A stretch of 5,825 nt of DNA from Verrucomicrobiota bacterium. GTDB taxonomy: Bacteria; Verrucomicrobiota; Verrucomicrobiia; Chthoniobacterales; UBA10450. Where the stretch lies: assembly GCA_003218345.1 (NCBI GenBank), contig QHNF01000069.1, positions 1-5,825 on the forward strand, read 5' to 3'. This document shows, piece by piece, positions 1-5,825 of the stretch. Both the position numbers and the translations under genes were made by a program. Below the pieces are notes generated by a model that saw only the letters and a program-made list of their open reading frames with translations, was not told the DNA's origin and made no database searches. Numbering within the stretch: position 1 is the stretch's first letter; each line of letters starts with the position of its first letter.

Positions 1-7
1 TTTTTGG

Positions 8-1963
8 TTACTTCTTTTTGTCTTCGTCCACGACTTCGAATTCCGCGTCGACGACGTCGCCTTCACCGCCGCGTTTACCGGCGTCTTTTTCGCCGCCGGA
101 TTGCGCACCGGCTTCCGGTCCGGGCTGGGGACCGGCTTGCGCGCCTGCCGCTGATGCTTGTTTGTAAAGCTCGGCGCTGACCTCCTGAAACTTATTCTGG
201 AGATCATCGTACGTCCGCTTCATCGCGTCGGTGTCGTTGCGATTAATTGCGTCACGAACGGCAGCGATGGCATCCTCGACCTGCTTCTTCTTGTCGCCGG
301 AAATCTTGTCGCCGAGCTCAGTCAACTGCTTCTCGCATTGGTACGCGAGCATGTCGGCGTTGTTCTTGATCTCGATCGCTTCCTTGGCTTTTTTATCCTC
401 TTCGGCGTGCGTTTCGGCTTCACGCTGCATCTTCTCGACTTCCTCTTTCGAAAGTCCAGAGCTGCCCGTGATGGAAATCTTCTGCTCCTTGCCCGTCCCG
501 AGATCTTTCGCCGAGACGTGCAGAATGCCGTTCGCGTCAATGTCGAAGGTAACTTCGATTTGGGGAACACCGCGCGGCGCCGGCGGGATTCCATCGAGAT
601 GGAAGGTGCCGAGATTTTTGTTGTCGCGTGAAAGCGGTCGCTCGCCTTGCAACACCTTGATCTCTACGCCTGGCTGATTGTCGCTGTAAGTCGAGAAGAT
701 CTGTGATTTCCGAGTCGGAATAGTAGTGTTGCGCGGGATCATCGGCGTAGCTACGCCCCCCGCGGTTTCAATCGCGAGCGTCAACGGAGTCACGTCGAGA
801 AGGAGAACGTCTTTGACTTCTCCCTTAAGCACGCCGCCCTGAATGGCCGCGCCCACCGCAACGACTTCGTCCGGATTCACACCTTTGTGCGGCTCTTTGC
901 CGATGAGTTTGCGCGCAGTTTCAACTACTTTCGGCATGCGCGTCATTCCACCGACGAGCACCAGCTCGTTCACGTCACGCTCTGAAATCTTCGCATCGGC
1001 CAAGCATGCCTTCACTGGCGGAACCGTCCGCTGAATCAGATCATCGGTAAGTTGCTCGAGCTTTGCCCGGGTCAGCTTTTTCTGAATGTGCTTGGGACCA
1101 CTCGCATCCGCCGTGATGAACGGCAGATTGATTTCGTACTCCTGCGAGCTCGAAAGCGCGATCTTCGCTTTCTCAGCTTCTTCCTTGATTCGCTGGATCG
1201 CGTCGGGCTGCTTGGCCAGGTCAATGCCGCTATCCTTCTTAAATTCACTGACGACCCAATCCATAATTTTCGCATCCCAGTCGTCACCGCCGAGGTGCGT
1301 ATCGCCATTGGTCGCTTTGACTTCGAAAACGCCATCGCCAATTTCGAGAACCGAAATATCGAACGTGCCACCGCCCAAATCGTAAACCGCAATCTCCTCG
1401 TCTTTTTTCTTATCGAGACCATACGCGAGCGAGGCGGCCGTGGGCTCGTTGATGATGCGCAACACTTCGAGACCAGCGATCTTGCCTGCGTCCTTAGTGG
1501 CGTTGCGCTGCGAATCGTTGAAATACGCCGGGACGGTGATGACTACCTGCGTGATTTTTTCGCCGAGCTTCGCTTCCGCGTCGGCTTTCATCTTCGACAA
1601 GATCATCGCTGAAATTTCCGGAGGCGAAAACGTTTTGCGCTGACCGTTCACTTCGACCTGCACGTGCGCATCGCCGTTGGCAGCCTTCACGATTTTGTAC
1701 GGAACGCGATGTTCTTCTTCGTGGACCTCGTCAAACTTGCGGCCCATGAAACGCTTGATGGAGAAAATGGTGTTTTGCGCATTGGTCACGGCCTGACGCT
1801 TCGCGGCTTGGCCGACTAACCGCTCGCCGGTTTTCGTAAACGCAACGATCGAAGGCGTGGTGCGCGCACCTTCACTGTTTTCCAAAACTACCGGGTCGCC
1901 ACCCTCCATCACGGCCATGCAGGAGTTAGTGGTTCCCAGATCGATACCTAAAACTTTAGCCAT
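8..1963 (-). CDS. dnaK: Molecular chaperone DnaK (Hsp70)
   Basis: ATP-dependent cytosolic chaperone that binds exposed hydrophobic peptides and works with DnaJ and GrpE (neither is in the window). The 651-aa protein is complete; E. coli DnaK has 638 aa. The nucleotide-binding domain (about 1-382) shows all three Hsp70 signatures: IDLGTTNS at 7-14, [12 protein letters not shown] at 193-204 and [13 protein letters not shown] at 335-347. K70 and T200 match the E. coli catalytic K70 and T199. The interdomain linker [11 protein letters not shown] is at 386-396, followed by the substrate-binding beta domain (to about 505), a helical lid (about 505-601) and a Gly/Ala/Pro/Gln-rich disordered tail. 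The protein ends in [15 protein letters not shown], the usual acidic DnaK C-terminus. The start [10 protein letters not shown] was chosen because it is the conserved DnaK N-terminus and has AAAGGA 11 nt upstream. The frame stays open upstream to 2167, but that Arg/Ser-rich stretch is not DnaK. No CIRCE operator is visible. Confidence 0.98.
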   Translation of the reverse strand: MAKVLGIDLGTTNSCMAVMEGGDPVVLENSEGARTTPSIVAFTKTGERLVGQAAKRQAVTNAQNTIFSIKRFMGRKFDEVHEEEHRVPYKIVKAANGDAHVQVEVNGQRKTFSPPEISAMILSKMKADAEAKLGEKITQVVITVPAYFNDSQRNATKDAGKIAGLEVLRIINEPTAASLAYGLDKKKDEEIAVYDLGGGTFDISVLEIGDGVFEVKATNGDTHLGGDDWDAKIMDWVVSEFKKDSGIDLAKQPDAIQRIKEEAEKAKIALSSSQEYEINLPFITADASGPKHIQKKLTRAKLEQLTDDLIQRTVPPVKACLADAKISERDVNELVLVGGMTRMPKVVETARKLIGKEPHKGVNPDEVVAVGAAIQGGVLKGEVKDVLLLDVTPLTLAIETAGGVATPMIPRNTTIPTRKSQIFSTYSDNQPGVEIKVLQGERPLSRDNKNLGTFHLDGIPPAPRGVPQIEVTFDIDANGILHVSAKDLGTGKEQKISITGSSGLSKEEVEKMQREAETHAEEDKKAKEAIEIKNNADMLAYQCEKQLTELGDKISGDKKKQVEDAIAAVRDAINRNDTDAMKRTYDDLQNKFQEVSAELYKQASAAGAQAGPQPGPEAGAQSGGEKDAGKRGGEGDVVDAEFEVVDEDKKK

Positions 1964-1974
1964 AAAATTAAAAA

Positions 1975-2020
1975 TCCTTTCCGGTCGAGAATTCGACCCA
2001 AGGAGTCTTAAGCAAGACCC
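1975..2020 (-). promoter_or_regulatory. Putative RNA thermometer in the dnaK leader
   Basis: Read as dnaK mRNA, two hairpins sit side by side just before the start codon. The upstream one pairs GUCUU (2018-2014) with AAGAC (2009-2005) around a 4-nt loop. The downstream one has a perfect 6-bp core, GGUCGA (1998-1993) with UCGACC (1988-1983), around a 4-nt loop. It is capped at its base by a 5-bp helix in which UCCUU (2004-2000) pairs with AAGGA (1979-1975), the Shine-Dalgarno. The two helices are separated by a 1x3 internal loop. A weak, A/U-containing helix over the ribosome site beneath a stable core is the usual build of heat-shock RNA thermometers. The upstream hairpin can extend by two pairs (G2019-U2004, G2020-C2003) at the cost of the anti-SD, so two folds may compete. 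The base pairing is seen; thermosensing is inference. Confidence 0.5.
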
Positions 2021-2031
2021 GAGCCACCTTG

Positions 2032-2040
2032 AATGTAGCA
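2032..2040 (-). promoter_or_regulatory. Candidate extended -10 promoter for dnaK
   Basis: On the minus strand this reads TGCTACATT, an extended -10 pattern (TG-N) with TACATT matching TATAAT at 4 of 6 positions. No convincing -35 lies 16-18 nt upstream. Transcription from here would start near 2025 and give a leader of about 60 nt, beginning just before the two leader hairpins. No sigma-32-type CTTGAA/CCCCAT pair was found in the correct orientation. Weak evidence. Confidence 0.25.
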
Positions 2041-2207
2041 ATGTAAGTAGCTGCTTGGGAGTCGGTAACGCTTTACGACTACGAGATCGGGCAGGTTGAG
2101 GTGAGACAAATGAGCTCGATTTACGGACTCGCGGCGAGCAACCATGCGCCAATGCGGCACGCGTCATCTGGGAAACGCAGGCTTCGGAATTCGCGACTCC
2201 GGTCGGT

Positions 2208-2266
2208 GGCCTGTCTGCCGAGACAGGCTGGAAGCAGCTGGAAGCAGCTGGGAGCCCGTCCTCCCA
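2208..2266. repeat. Palindrome and tandem-repeat cluster, possible REP-like element
   Basis: Three elements are packed into about 60 bp. First is a perfect 8-bp inverted repeat, GCCTGTCT (2209-2216) and AGACAGGC (2221-2228), with a 4-nt loop GCCG. Next are two exact copies of GGAAGCAGCT (2230-2239 and 2240-2249) plus a degenerate partial third. Last is a 6-bp inverted repeat, TGGGAG (2249-2254) and CTCCCA (2261-2266), with a 6-nt loop. No T-run follows either hairpin on either strand, so intrinsic termination is unlikely. The block lies between divergent genes in otherwise unremarkable sequence, typical of a dispersed extragenic palindromic element, but one copy cannot prove dispersal. The rest of the divergent region (about 2041-2207 and 2267-2317) shows no gene or RNA that I can support. 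Confidence 0.45.
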
Positions 2267-2317
2267 AGTCTGCCGCTACTACGCACTAACTTAGATACGT
2301 TGCGATTCTCTGTACGA

Positions 2318-2344
2318 TTGACGGATTGCCGCGGGCTTGATAAA
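2318..2344 (+). promoter_or_regulatory. Weak candidate sigma-70-type promoter for the phospholipase gene
   Basis: TTGACG (2318-2323) matches the -35 consensus at 5 of 6 positions. GATAAA (2339-2344) is a 4 of 6 match to the -10, but the spacer is only 15 bp. A start site near 2351 would give a leader of roughly 25 nt to the ATG at 2377 and would leave the alternative GTG at 2350 outside the mRNA. Low confidence because the spacer is short. Confidence 0.25.
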
Positions 2345-2376
2345 CGCTGGTGCGCGAACCGCTGCATTTGCCAGCC

Positions 2377-5300
2377 ATGGCCAAAGAGACTTCATCGGGA
2401 AATTCCTCGCTGCCATTGCACGAGGTGCTCGAAGCTGAGTTCGTCGCTTTGCATGGAGAACTGCCCGCCAACTATCCGAGTTCAGCCGAGCCGGAAACGC
2501 GGCTAAGAGAACTGTGGGCCGCTATTCACGGACTAAAAGAAAAGCGTTCGGCGCTGTGCATGTCGGGTGGTGGTCTTCGCAGCGCCACCTTTGGGCTTGG
2601 TATTTTACAGGGCCTGGCGCGCTGCGGCTTGCTAGATAAGTTTGACTACCTCTCTACTGTCTCGGGCGGTGGATACATCGGCAGCTGGCTGAGCGCGTGG
2701 AGTAAGAATGATACAAACGGGATTCGCGGCGTAGTCGCGGAATTGAAACGCCAGCCGGTGTCCACTCTGAATCCGGAGCCCCGACCGATCCGCCATCTCC
2801 GGGAATTCAGCAATTATCTGGCGCCGAAAACTGGACTCACCTCGGTAGATTTTTGGACGCTGATCACCACCTTCCTCCGCAATATGTTCTTGAACTGGCT
2901 GGTGCTGATCTCGTGGCTGGCAGCCGCGATGACAGTTCCCAGGCTGTATCTGGCAGCCATTAGCTTGCAGCCGAACTGGGGAACCGATCCGAACATAGCC
3001 GCCCACGTTACCCGTAGCTGGGACTCGGGGCTGAACATTCTAGTGGCGACCGCTTTTGCGTTGATCGCGGCAGCGATGGCCTATGCGGTTATTGATGTGC
3101 CATCCACGGGCAACGCGCGATTACCGCAGCGCCGTTTTCTGAAGTACCGTCAGCTTCCACTGCTTCTCGCGTCGCTTATCCTAGCGGCTTGGTGGGCTCT
3201 GTTTTGGAACATTCACTGGGGTGAGCCGTTTCCAGCCGACGAATGGTTGCTCAAATTTGTCGTTTTTTTCGTCGCGAGCTACTTCTCAGGCGGATTACTT
3301 GCGGTGGTGATATTTGCTCTTCGCAGGGCCAAGAAAAAGGCGCGACCCGGTCGCTTCACCGATTCGCTCTGGCGACTCGGTACGATCTTTGCCATAAGCG
3401 CGCTCGCCGGGTTTTGCCTGTGGGTAATGGCGACCGGAATGTTTTTGGCCCCTTCAAAAATTGAATTCAGACTAAAGCGCGATTGCGAGGCGACCCAGAT
3501 TTTGGGCGGACAGAAAGCGATAATCCCAGCTGGGACCCAGCGCGTCATCATTGACGGACCAGCTCCTAGCCGCGGGAATGAATTTAAGATTACGCTAACA
3601 CGCGATTGCGAGGCCATCCAGGTTGCGACTCAAAAGGAAATGCGGATCCCAGCTGGTAGCCAGGCTTGGATTACGGAAAAAGATCTTGATGCGTTAGAAC
3701 GGATGCGCGTGCCCTTACCAGCGCAACACGCTCTGAATTACGTTTGCTTCGCGCCGGCCCTCATTTTGGCGGTATTGCTGCTCGTCAATTTTCTCTTCAG
3801 CGGTTTGGCAAGCTGGGTGACCGAAGACGAAGACCGCGAATGGTGGGGGCGATCGGCAGCCTGGATTTTAATCACGATCGTTTGCTGGATCGTAGTTAAC
3901 GCAATCGTTCTTTGGGGTGCGCAGGTAATCACGGCCACCACTACGGGAAACCAGCTCGACGTTTTTCTCGGACAAGTGCACGCGAGCACAGAGGCGAAGG
4001 GCCTCCTCGGTGCCTTTGGTGGAGTGACCGCCATTGCTGGCGCATTGCTGGCTATTCGATCAAAGCTGAGCAACACGTTTGGTCAGAAAGCAGGTTTCCA
4101 GTTCCTGCTGGTCGCGGTGGCGATCGTTTTCTTCGTGCTCCTATCGCTTGTCATCTCGTGGCTTCTTCTGCTGCTAGGCTCATTGCATTGGTTGCAAAAC
4201 CCGAACGACTGGCTCCGTCAGCTCTTTGTTGTTTGTTTTCTTACCGGCGCCACGCTGCTTTTCGGACTGGTGATGGGTTTTTTCATCAACGCAAACAAGT
4301 TTTCTCTGCACGCAAGTTATCGTAATCGACTGATCCGCGCATTTCTTGCCGCGTCGCGCGTAACACGCAGGCCACATTTGTTTACAGGGTTTGATCCAGA
4401 GGATAACATCGCGCTCCACGAGTTATCTTCCGAAAAGCCGCTTCATGTTCTCAACGGCACACTTAACCTTGTTAAAGGCGAGCAGTTGGCTTGGCAGGAG
4501 CGAAGGGCCGAGTCTTTTACAATGAGCCGTCTGCACTGCGGTTCTCTTCAGGTTGGTTATAGGCCGTCGGACAAATACGGCAACGAGATCACACTGGGCA
4601 CCGCGCTCGCTATCTCAGGCGCGGCGGCAAATCCCAGTATGGGATACCATTCCTCGCCAGTGCTCGGTCTTTTGATGACGCTGTTTAACGTGCGTCTGGG
4701 ATGGTGGCTGGGCAATCCCGGATCGCCAGGCGGCAGCACATGGCAACGCTCAGGTCCTCGATATTCGGTGGGACCGCTCTTCTCTGAGGCAGCAGGCAAT
4801 ACCACCGACCGCTACAAGTACGTTAATCTTTCCGATGGCGGGCACTTCGAAAACCTCGGCCTTTACCAGATGGTGCTGCGCCGCTGTCATTACGTTGTGG
4901 TCAGTGATGGAGGCGAGGACCCCGAATGTTCCTTCGCCGATCTAGGCGAAGCGGTGCGCAAGATTCGCATCGATTTTGGAATCCCGATCGAGTTCGGTCC
5001 AATGAGTATTTATCCGCGCAGTGCACTCGAAACGCTCAAGACTTCAGGTCACAACTGCGCGATCGGGCGCATTCGCTATTCAATGGTGGACGGGGCCGGT
5101 GCCCCGGATGGCGTTCTTGTTTATATCAAACCAGCGTGTTACGGCGACGAGCCGCGCGACATCTATGAATATTTCAAGAGGAACGAAACCTTCCCGCACG
5201 AGAGTACGAGCGATCAGTTTTTCTCAGAATCGCAGTTCGAGAGCTACCGGATGCTTGGGGTATACACTATGGAGAAACTTTGCACAGATTGTGGCGGCGA

Positions 5301-5397
5301 TTTTCGTTCTTTCATTCGTGGTATTCTAAAGCGCCACCTGGAGATGGAGGCACCCGGTTGGCTGGCAGAATCGCTCGACGGATCCGAAAATAAATAG
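2377..5397 (+). CDS. Patatin/cPLA2-like phospholipase with a ten-helix membrane insert
   Basis: Predicted membrane-bound lipid acyl hydrolase of the patatin/cytosolic PLA2 superfamily, 1006 aa from ATG 2377. SGGGLR (63-68) is the oxyanion motif, and TVSGGG holds the candidate nucleophile Ser96. The spacing and surrounding residues resemble cPLA2, with its GGG-x-R and GLSGS motifs. The catalytic-Asp motif SDGGHFENLGL is about 720 residues away, at Asp820. Between them lie about ten hydrophobic segments, near residues 172-194, 219-239, 259-277, 291-315, 333-356, 456-481, 493-516, 540-560, 574-603 and 615-638. Basic loops (for example RRAKKKAR at 316-323) follow even-numbered segments, so the positive-inside rule puts both catalytic halves in the cytoplasm. 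SGAAANPSMGYHSSP (747-761) is another conserved-looking block. A CxxC lies at 969-972. An in-frame GTG at 2350 would add nine residues; neither start has a clear Shine-Dalgarno, and I prefer the ATG. Substrate unknown. Confidence 0.87.
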   Translation: MAKETSSGNSSLPLHEVLEAEFVALHGELPANYPSSAEPETRLRELWAAIHGLKEKRSALCMSGGGLRSATFGLGILQGLARCGLLDKFDYLSTVSGGGYIGSWLSAWSKNDTNGIRGVVAELKRQPVSTLNPEPRPIRHLREFSNYLAPKTGLTSVDFWTLITTFLRNMFLNWLVLISWLAAAMTVPRLYLAAISLQPNWGTDPNIAAHVTRSWDSGLNILVATAFALIAAAMAYAVIDVPSTGNARLPQRRFLKYRQLPLLLASLILAAWWALFWNIHWGEPFPADEWLLKFVVFFVASYFSGGLLAVVIFALRRAKKKARPGRFTDSLWRLGTIFAISALAGFCLWVMATGMFLAPSKIEFRLKRDCEATQILGGQKAIIPAGTQRVIIDGPAPSRGNEFKITLTRDCEAIQVATQKEMRIPAGSQAWITEKDLDALERMRVPLPAQHALNYVCFAPALILAVLLLVNFLFSGLASWVTEDEDREWWGRSAAWILITIVCWIVVNAIVLWGAQVITATTTGNQLDVFLGQVHASTEAKGLLGAFGGVTAIAGALLAIRSKLSNTFGQKAGFQFLLVAVAIVFFVLLSLVISWLLLLLGSLHWLQNPNDWLRQLFVVCFLTGATLLFGLVMGFFINANKFSLHASYRNRLIRAFLAASRVTRRPHLFTGFDPEDNIALHELSSEKPLHVLNGTLNLVKGEQLAWQERRAESFTMSRLHCGSLQVGYRPSDKYGNEITLGTALAISGAAANPSMGYHSSPVLGLLMTLFNVRLGWWLGNPGSPGGSTWQRSGPRYSVGPLFSEAAGNTTDRYKYVNLSDGGHFENLGLYQMVLRRCHYVVVSDGGEDPECSFADLGEAVRKIRIDFGIPIEFGPMSIYPRSALETLKTSGHNCAIGRIRYSMVDGAGAPDGVLVYIKPACYGDEPRDIYEYFKRNETFPHESTSDQFFSESQFESYRMLGVYTMEKLCTDCGGDFRSFIRGILKRHLEMEAPGWLAESLDGSENK
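3460..3705 (+). repeat. 41-codon tandem duplication inside the phospholipase gene
   Basis: Two 123-bp units, about 3460-3582 and 3583-3705, encode related 41-residue repeats in the loop between membrane segments 5 and 6. Both contain R-D-C-E-A-x-Q, then about eight variable residues, then I-P-A-G-[TS]-Q-x-x-I. About 13 of 26 core residues are identical. Two DNA stretches are shared exactly at a 123-bp offset: CGCGATTGCGAGGC (3478 and 3601) and ATCCCAGCTGG (3523 and 3646). With the catalytic halves in the cytoplasm, this loop would face the periplasm. The pattern suggests small beta-rich units; I do not recognise the domain. Confidence 0.8.
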
Positions 5398-5445
5398 GCC
5401 GAAGCTATTTGGCCGCGACCCAACAATTCCTATAGCGAAAATGGA

Positions 5446-5489
5446 TGACCGGCGGTTCGCCCTTTGCACCCTGCGAAATCCGCCGGTCA
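5446..5489. terminator. Stem-loop between convergent genes, probable bidirectional terminator
   Basis: A 10-bp perfect outer stem, TGACCGGCGG (5446-5455) with CCGCCGGTCA (5480-5489), continues inward as TTCGC (5456-5460) with GCGAA (5473-5477). This leaves a 2-nt bulge (5478-5479) and a 12-nt loop. It lies 48 nt after the phospholipase stop and about 60 nt after the stop of the minus-strand gene. No T-run follows on the plus strand. On the minus strand the sequence continues ATCCATTTTCG, a weak T-tract, so termination of the minus-strand gene is the better fit. It could instead be a 3' stabiliser or a copy of a repeated palindrome. Nothing else is evident in 5398-5550. Confidence 0.45.
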
Positions 5490-5550
5490 ACCAACCGAAG
5501 ATCGACAACTAATCTGCCAGTGTCATCGCAATCAGCGCGAGAAGCTTGGA

Positions 5551-5825
5551 TCAGCGTGCGTCTGCGTATCCGTGGGCGCGCTCGTAAGCGCGAATTGCCC
5601 GACGCGTTTGCGGTCCCATGACTCCATCCACGGAGCCATTGTAATAGCCGGCGCGGGCGAGTCGGCGTTGCAACTCGGCCACCCTTGATCGGGTGCCGGA
5701 TCCGTAGCCATATCCAGGCTGGCCTTGGTTGTAGTTATTTCCGTAGCCACCGTATCCGTAACCGCCGCCATACCCATAGCCTCCATCATATCCATAGCCG
5801 CCACCATATCCGTAACCGCCGTAAG
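5551..5825 (-). CDS. Peptidoglycan-binding domain protein with Gly/Tyr-rich linker (5' end missing)
   Basis: The last 90 residues of a protein whose N-terminus lies beyond the window; the TGA stop is at 5553-5551. The visible part opens with a Gly/Tyr repeat (about residues 1-42, units such as GYGYGG). It then has one PG_binding_1-type domain at about residues 48-85: VAELQRRLARAGYYNG, then SVDGVMGPQTRRAIRAYERAHG. The L-Q-x-x-L, G-Y-Y-x-G, V-D-G-x-x-G-x-x-T and A-I-x-x-Y positions are those of the three-helix domain that anchors exported proteins to cell-wall peptidoglycan. The domain is almost at the C-terminus, so any catalytic domain and the signal peptide must be upstream. It is convergent with the phospholipase gene. 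A 91-codon ATG-started frame overlapping it (5532-5807) is a shadow with no domain. Export is inferred from the domain type. Confidence 0.88.
   Translation of the reverse strand, partial: YGGYGYGGGYGYDGGYGYGGGYGYGGYGNNYNQGQPGYGYGSGTRSRVAELQRRLARAGYYNGSVDGVMGPQTRRAIRAYERAHGYADAR
5698..5823 (-). repeat. Gly/Tyr codon repeat tract
   Basis: An imperfect tandem array, read on the minus strand as alternating TAT/TAC and GGN codons (TATGGNGGN-type units), encoding the Gly/Tyr linker of the peptidoglycan-binding protein. It is most regular from 5740 to 5823 and decays toward 5698. It continues past the window edge. Tracts like this change length easily by slippage; third codon positions vary, so this copy is not freshly expanded. 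Confidence 0.8.

Noticed and set aside
1..7. dnaK terminator
   Set aside because: Only seven bases remain after the stop, so nothing can be judged.
1052..1612. 186-codon plus-strand frame antisense to dnaK (also 158-631 and others)
   Set aside because: Long antisense frames are a known by-product of dnaK codon usage. The product has no recognisable domain, and the opposite strand is unmistakably dnaK.
1964..2110. CIRCE (HrcA) operator upstream of dnaK
   Set aside because: I looked for TTAGCACTC-N9-GAGTGCTAA and found no match. The inverted repeats present have 4-nt loops and different arms.
1964..2167. 68-residue N-terminal extension of DnaK
   Set aside because: The frame is open, but the stretch is Arg/Ser-rich, unlike any Hsp70. 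It would translate through the leader hairpins, and the conserved [10 protein letters not shown] start has its own Shine-Dalgarno.
2350..2376. GTG start adding nine residues to the phospholipase
   Set aside because: Neither start has a clear ribosome site. The ATG at 2377 is the stronger codon, and the candidate promoter would start transcription at about 2351. Kept only as an alternative.
2101..2506. Small plus-strand genes at 2101-2289 and 2144-2506
   Set aside because: They cross the palindrome/tandem-repeat block, have no domain or ribosome site, and the second overlaps the phospholipase start in another frame.
5392..5410. AAATAG/CTATTT inverted repeat over the phospholipase stop codon
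   Set aside because: The 6-bp stem is A/T-rich with a 7-nt loop and no T-run. It is too weak to call a terminator and could easily arise by chance.
1..5825. CRISPR arrays, tRNA or rRNA genes, insertion sequences, phage genes
   Set aside because: I saw no spaced direct repeats, tRNA-like cloverleaf, rRNA motifs, transposase motifs or terminal repeats.

Overview
The window holds three protein genes. A complete dnaK lies on the minus strand (8-1963). A large membrane-embedded patatin/cPLA2-like phospholipase lies on the plus strand (2377-5397). The 3' end of a peptidoglycan-binding protein lies on the minus strand and runs off the right edge (5551-5825). GC content is moderate and all three reading frames look intact. 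The DnaK is a standard bacterial Hsp70. The soluble-membrane-soluble phospholipase and the Gly/Tyr-rich peptidoglycan-binding protein fit a Gram-negative soil or freshwater bacterium. My best guess is Verrucomicrobiota, from general resemblance only; no marker here settles it.

Layout. Positions 8-1963 encode DnaK (651 aa). Its short leader (about 1964-2025) contains two adjacent hairpins. The one nearest the gene pairs the Shine-Dalgarno AAGGA with an upstream UCCUU, so it looks like an RNA thermometer. Positions 2026-2376 separate two divergent genes. This stretch carries weak promoter candidates on each side and a compact cluster of two hairpins flanking a 10-bp tandem repeat (2208-2266), which looks like a dispersed palindromic element. 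Positions 2377-5397 encode the phospholipase (1006 aa). Its oxyanion and serine motifs sit near the N-terminus, its catalytic Asp motif sits about 720 residues later, and about ten membrane segments lie between them. A periplasmic loop in that membrane part contains a 41-residue tandem duplication. Positions 5398-5550 separate two convergent genes and contain a strong 15-bp stem-loop (5446-5489), a probable shared terminator. Positions 5551-5825 encode the C-terminal 90 residues of a secreted-type protein with a Gly/Tyr repeat and one PG_binding_1 domain.

The genes do not form an operon: dnaK and the phospholipase are divergent, and the phospholipase and the third gene are convergent. A common theme of folding stress and envelope maintenance is possible but is only inference. 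The most notable signals are the putative thermometer, the split-active-site membrane phospholipase and its internal duplication.
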